Notes under the pieces: generated by a model
Database searches by the model: none
Told to the model about the DNA's origin: nothing
Seen by the model: the letters and a program-made list of their open reading frames with translations, nothing else
From: Kiritimatiellaeota bacterium B1221
GTDB taxonomy: Bacteria; Verrucomicrobiota; Kiritimatiellia; SS1-B-03-39; UBA6053
Assembly: GCA_029269125.1 (NCBI GenBank)
Contig: JARHXX010000010.1
Location: 56,063-120,062 of the forward strand
Length of the DNA stretch: 64,000 bases
Reading direction: 5' to 3'
Translations under genes and position numbers: made by a program
In this document: in pieces, positions 61,053 to 64,000 of the stretch
How positions within the stretch are numbered: position 1 is the first letter of the stretch
Layout of the letters: every line of letters begins with the position of its first letter

Positions 61053-62000
61053 ATGATCCCCACTTCATTTTCTCCCCCCTCTCCCCGCCCCGTCAAAATC
61101 CTTCTCGACACAGATATGGCAACGGACTGCGATGATGTCGGGGCCATCGCAGTTTTACACCGTCTCGCCTCTTTAGGTGAGGCGGAAATTTTAGGTGTCG
61201 TTGCCAATAATTACGATCCCGCATCGATTGCGGTGGTGGCAGCCCTCAATTCATTCTACGGCCGACCCGGCATTCCATTGGGAGCCTGTCAAGCAGATGA
61301 AGTCGGCCACCCCGCCGCCGAATTTATGCGTGAAATCGCTGCGGACACTCAAAGCTACGGACATCATATTACCCATCGCAATCAGGTCCCCGGTGCAGTA
61401 GAACTCTATCGGCGTCAATTGGCCACCGCCCCGGACCAAAGCGCGGTGATCGTCAGTATCGGACATCTCAACAACCTGGCCGATCTCCTGCAATCCCCTC
61501 CCGATGAATTCAGTCCGCTCACCGGATCAGAGCTGGTGGAAAAAAAAGTACCCCATCTGATTATAATGGGTGGGGATTACCCCTCCGGCAAAGAACATAA
61601 TTTTTGGGCCCGCGGTGCCATTCCCTACACCCAAACCGTAATGGATCTCTGGCCGACCCCCATGTTGTTTTCCGGCTTCACCCTGGGTCAGAAAATAGTG
61701 ACCGGCCCCGGATTGGTCACTTTGCCCCTTCATCATCCACTGCACCGTGCCTATGCCGGTCACGCATGCCGGCCGCTTGAAAAAGGCCGGCCCAGCTGGG
61801 ATCAAAGTGCCATTCTGGCCGCAGTACGCGGGGTTGAACCCTACTGGAACCTCAGCGAACCCGGACACAACCGCATCGATACTGACGGAAGCAATTTCTG
61901 GGAACCGGACCCCAAAGCCTCCCACCGCTATCTGATTGAAAACATGCCTCCGGAAAATGTGGCAGATGAAATCACCCAATTGATGAAAACAAATTCCTGA
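61053..62000 (+). CDS. Inosine-uridine nucleoside hydrolase family protein
   Basis: 315 residues, cytoplasmic. The metal-binding opening is KILLDTDMATDCDDVGAIAV, the family DxDxxxDD motif, and LHRLASLGEAEILGVV follows as usual. VIVSIGHLNNLADLLQ and LIIMGGDYPSGKEHNFW fill the middle active site, where the family normally has 'G-G..-GN..-E-N'. It should cleave N-ribosides or a related N- or O-glycosidic bond, though many PVC members near glycan genes have unknown substrates. It sits 77 nt after the lipoprotein gene and 41 nt before the GH5 gene, on the same strand. Confidence 0.88.
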   Translation: MIPTSFSPPSPRPVKILLDTDMATDCDDVGAIAVLHRLASLGEAEILGVVANNYDPASIAVVAALNSFYGRPGIPLGACQADEVGHPAAEFMREIAADTQSYGHHITHRNQVPGAVELYRRQLATAPDQSAVIVSIGHLNNLADLLQSPPDEFSPLTGSELVEKKVPHLIIMGGDYPSGKEHNFWARGAIPYTQTVMDLWPTPMLFSGFTLGQKIVTGPGLVTLPLHHPLHRAYAGHACRPLEKGRPSWDQSAILAAVRGVEPYWNLSEPGHNRIDTDGSNFWEPDPKASHRYLIENMPPENVADEITQLMKTNS

Positions 62001-62041
62001 AAACCTTATCTGCCTGCAGGGCACAAAACCATTCAACGATT

Positions 62042-63643
62042 ATGACAACCCCAGCTCCATTTCTTAAAACATCCGGAACCCGTATTCTGAATTCATCCGG
62101 CGAGGAGATTTTGCTCCGTGGTATCAATCTCGGTAACTGGTTTTTACCGGAAGGATATATGTGGAAATTCCCCCATGGTCTTTCCTCCGGAAAAAATATG
62201 GAAGCACTGTTCATCGATCTCATCGGAGTCGAAAAAGCTCAAGCCTTTTGGGAAACCTTTTATGACCGTTACACCACCGAAAAGGATATTTGTCAAATTG
62301 CCAAGGAAGGATACAATTCTATCCGCCTCCCCCTCAATTTCCGATTGTTTATGGACGAAGAAGGCAATTTCATTGACCACCGCATAAAACGCATCGATGC
62401 CTTTTTAGATCTCTGCGAAAAATATCAGATCTATGTCATCATCGACTTACACGCTGCCCCCGGAGGTCAAACCGGCACCAATATTGATGACTCCGACGGA
62501 TTCCCGAATCTATTCACCGATCCAAAAAATGAAGCGCTGACCATCACCTTTTGGCAAAGAATTGCCCAACGCTATCGGGATCGTGCTATCGTCGGCGGAT
62601 ATGATCTCCTCAACGAACCCCTGCCGGATGAACACGCCAAATTCAACGACGCTTTGATTGCCCTCTATAAAAAAATCATCCACGCCATACGCGAAGTCGA
62701 TCCGCATCATATCATAATCGTTGAATGCGCCCATTGGGCCACCAACTTTCGAATTTTCACCGAAAAACTGGATGACAATTTGATCATTCAATTTCATAAA
62801 TATTGGAATCCCAATGATTATCGGTTCATCCGCGACTACCTCAATATTCGGGAAACCCTCAATGTGCCGTTATGGATGGGTGAAAGCGGGGAAAATAATT
62901 TGGATTGGTATACCAGCTCATTTCCAATGCTGGAGGATCACAATATCTCCTGGTGCTTCTGGCCCTGGAAAAAAATGGAAACCCTGAACAATCCCTGCTC
63001 CATCAGAATGCCGGAAGATTGGGAGAAAATCTGTCAGGCAGGCAAGGGGGAAATTCAGCTGGAGGCCGCGGAAGCTGAAGAAATTCTCAACCAATACTTG
63101 GACAATATTCTGTTTGAAAATTGTGACTATCTCCCGGAAACCGTCAATGCCATGATGCGCCGCATTCCGGTTCGGATTCCCGCCGAAGCCTATGAGATGA
63201 AAGGACTGGGAAACTCCTACTATTTCAGAGAAAACGTAAACACGCATCTGAACATTCGAAGAAACGAAGGCGCTAATCTCAAATTTATCAACGGAAAAGA
63301 TGCGGAGTATCCCTCCTACAAATACGCAGGGAAACAGCATCATGCCGCAGAGGAAAGTCTCTGTTTAACCCTGCAGCAAGGCGATTGGGTCAAGTATACA
63401 ATCCATGCAGCCGATGAACAGCTTGCGGATGTCAGTGCACGGTTAAACAGCCACCGGGATACCGAAATCGAACTCTGGTTAAACAGTGAAATCAACTTGG
63501 GAGGAACCATAAAAACAGATCAAACATGGCATCTGCAAACCTTGGCCCCAAAAGTGAAAATTCCTAAAGGGAAACACAGCCTCAAAGTGATCGTCAAAAA
63601 GGGATCCGTCAGTTTGGATTGGATTGAATTTCAAAATAGCTGA
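62042..63643 (+). CDS. Glycoside hydrolase family 5 with CBM6-like C-terminal module
   Basis: 533 residues. The GH5 barrel begins ILLRGINLGNWFLPEGYMW and has GYNSIRLPLNFRL and VIIDLHAAPGGQTG. The acid/base Glu is near residue 191 in GGYDLLNEPLPDEHA, and the nucleophile Glu near 280 in LWMGESGENNLDW. The wording is that of the exo-beta-glucanase group of GH5. From about 390, SYYFRENVNTHLNIRRNEG..SLKVIVKKGSVSLDWIEFQ is a CBM6/35-like beta-sandwich. No signal peptide is visible from the ATG or any nearby start, so it may be cytoplasmic or leave by a non-Sec route. Same strand as the prepilin, lipoprotein and nucleoside hydrolase genes. Confidence 0.88.
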   Translation: MTTPAPFLKTSGTRILNSSGEEILLRGINLGNWFLPEGYMWKFPHGLSSGKNMEALFIDLIGVEKAQAFWETFYDRYTTEKDICQIAKEGYNSIRLPLNFRLFMDEEGNFIDHRIKRIDAFLDLCEKYQIYVIIDLHAAPGGQTGTNIDDSDGFPNLFTDPKNEALTITFWQRIAQRYRDRAIVGGYDLLNEPLPDEHAKFNDALIALYKKIIHAIREVDPHHIIIVECAHWATNFRIFTEKLDDNLIIQFHKYWNPNDYRFIRDYLNIRETLNVPLWMGESGENNLDWYTSSFPMLEDHNISWCFWPWKKMETLNNPCSIRMPEDWEKICQAGKGEIQLEAAEAEEILNQYLDNILFENCDYLPETVNAMMRRIPVRIPAEAYEMKGLGNSYYFRENVNTHLNIRRNEGANLKFINGKDAEYPSYKYAGKQHHAAEESLCLTLQQGDWVKYTIHAADEQLADVSARLNSHRDTEIELWLNSEINLGGTIKTDQTWHLQTLAPKVKIPKGKHSLKVIVKKGSVSLDWIEFQNS

Positions 63644-63649
63644 ATTTTT

Positions 63650-63980
63650 CCGGACCCCCAACAGGTAGATACACCATTGCCGGGCTGCCCCAGCAAATAC
63701 AATCCACCCCATTTGTCCGGACCCCCAACAGGGCCGGCACATCGTAGCCGGGCATTAAACCAACAAATAGTATACCCCGTATGTCCGGACCCCCAACAGG
63801 ATCAACACATCCTTACCCAAGGGGCCCGAAAATAAAATACCCCATATCCATCGGGACCCCAACGGGGTCGACACAACATAGCCGAAGGTTGAGCCTGCAA
63901 ATACCCCCCATCCCCGGGACCCCAACGGGGTCGGCGCAACATAGCCGGGGGTTGAGCCTGCGAAACCCCCGGTGAGAAAC
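63650..63980. repeat. Degenerate tandem repeat, five units of about 63-68 bp
   Basis: The phrase C(C/G)GGACCCC(C)AACRGG starts units at about 63650, 63717, 63785, 63851 and 63914. Later units share CAACATAGCCGGGGGTTGAGCCTGC-type ends, and the last two are most alike. It begins 6 nt after the GH5 stop and runs almost to the window edge. All frames give only low-complexity Pro/Gly/Thr translations, so no gene is called. Confidence 0.8.
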
Positions 63981-64000
63981 ACAATTCATTAGCCAACCCT

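Noticed and set aside
63650..63980. Possible CRISPR array
   Set aside because: Units are about 67 bp, diverged along their whole length, without uniform spacers, and no cas gene is near.

Overview
The window looks like a chromosomal segment of a free-living, polysaccharide-degrading member of the Verrucomicrobiota or a close PVC relative. The evidence is a protein resembling Verru_Chthon cassette protein A, two PEP-CTERM-tailed exported proteins, two formylglycine-type sulfatases, a prepilin-type protein with a late H...DG motif, LacI-type regulators beside glycoside hydrolases, and an alpha-alpha toroid protein of the kind common in this phylum. No rRNA gene, CRISPR array or phage was seen. 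The only RNA gene found is a tRNA-Lys.

Layout. (1) 1-4545, minus strand: two versions of the circularly permuted ATP-grasp / alpha-E pair, one split into two overlapping genes and one fused and cut by the window edge. A 105-bp inverted-repeat element lies between them. (2) 4843-24231: a surface-polysaccharide (EPS/O-antigen) locus in several short runs on both strands: UDP-glucose dehydrogenase, a WbpB-like oxidoreductase, UDP-galactopyranose mutase, a sugar epimerase, flippase (Wzx), polymerase/ligase (Wzy), six soluble glycosyltransferases, a methyltransferase, a hexapeptide acyltransferase, and a polyprenyl-phosphate sugar synthase next to a GT-C transferase. (3) 24429-37925: tRNA-Lys, a LacI regulator, a serine hydrolase, a GH28-like beta-helix enzyme, membrane proteins, two sulfatases, a PEP-CTERM protein and a toroid protein. 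(4) 38338-47481: a 2104-residue exported protein of macroglobulin-like character, ecotin, a RAYT-type transposase between two copies of a structured repeat, and a second PEP-CTERM protein. (5) 47540-63643: a glycan-use region with a LacI regulator, a heparin-lyase-I-like lyase with a duplicated N-terminal module, a sodium/solute symporter, a GH10 xylanase, a pseudopilin-like cassette, a lipoprotein, a nucleoside hydrolase and a GH5 enzyme with a CBM6-like tail. (6) 63650 to the end: a degenerate tandem repeat of about 67 bp.

How it fits together. Region 2 makes an exported polysaccharide; PEP-CTERM tails in this phylum are normally handled by exosortase systems linked to such loci, but no exosortase lies here. 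Regions 3 and 5 would free sugars from sulfated or uronic-acid-containing polymers and import them. The most interesting regulatory signal is a 14-bp palindrome (GTTTAC-NN-GTAAAC) found upstream of three transcription units of region 5: the lyase, the xylanase plus symporter, and the pseudopilin-like cassette. It sits 46-48 nt before each chosen start codon. This predicts a small regulon tying polysaccharide breakdown to the pilin-like cassette.

Limits: everything was read by eye. Family names rest on recognised motifs, not on database searches; start codons were often chosen without a clear Shine-Dalgarno sequence; promoters and operators are candidates only.
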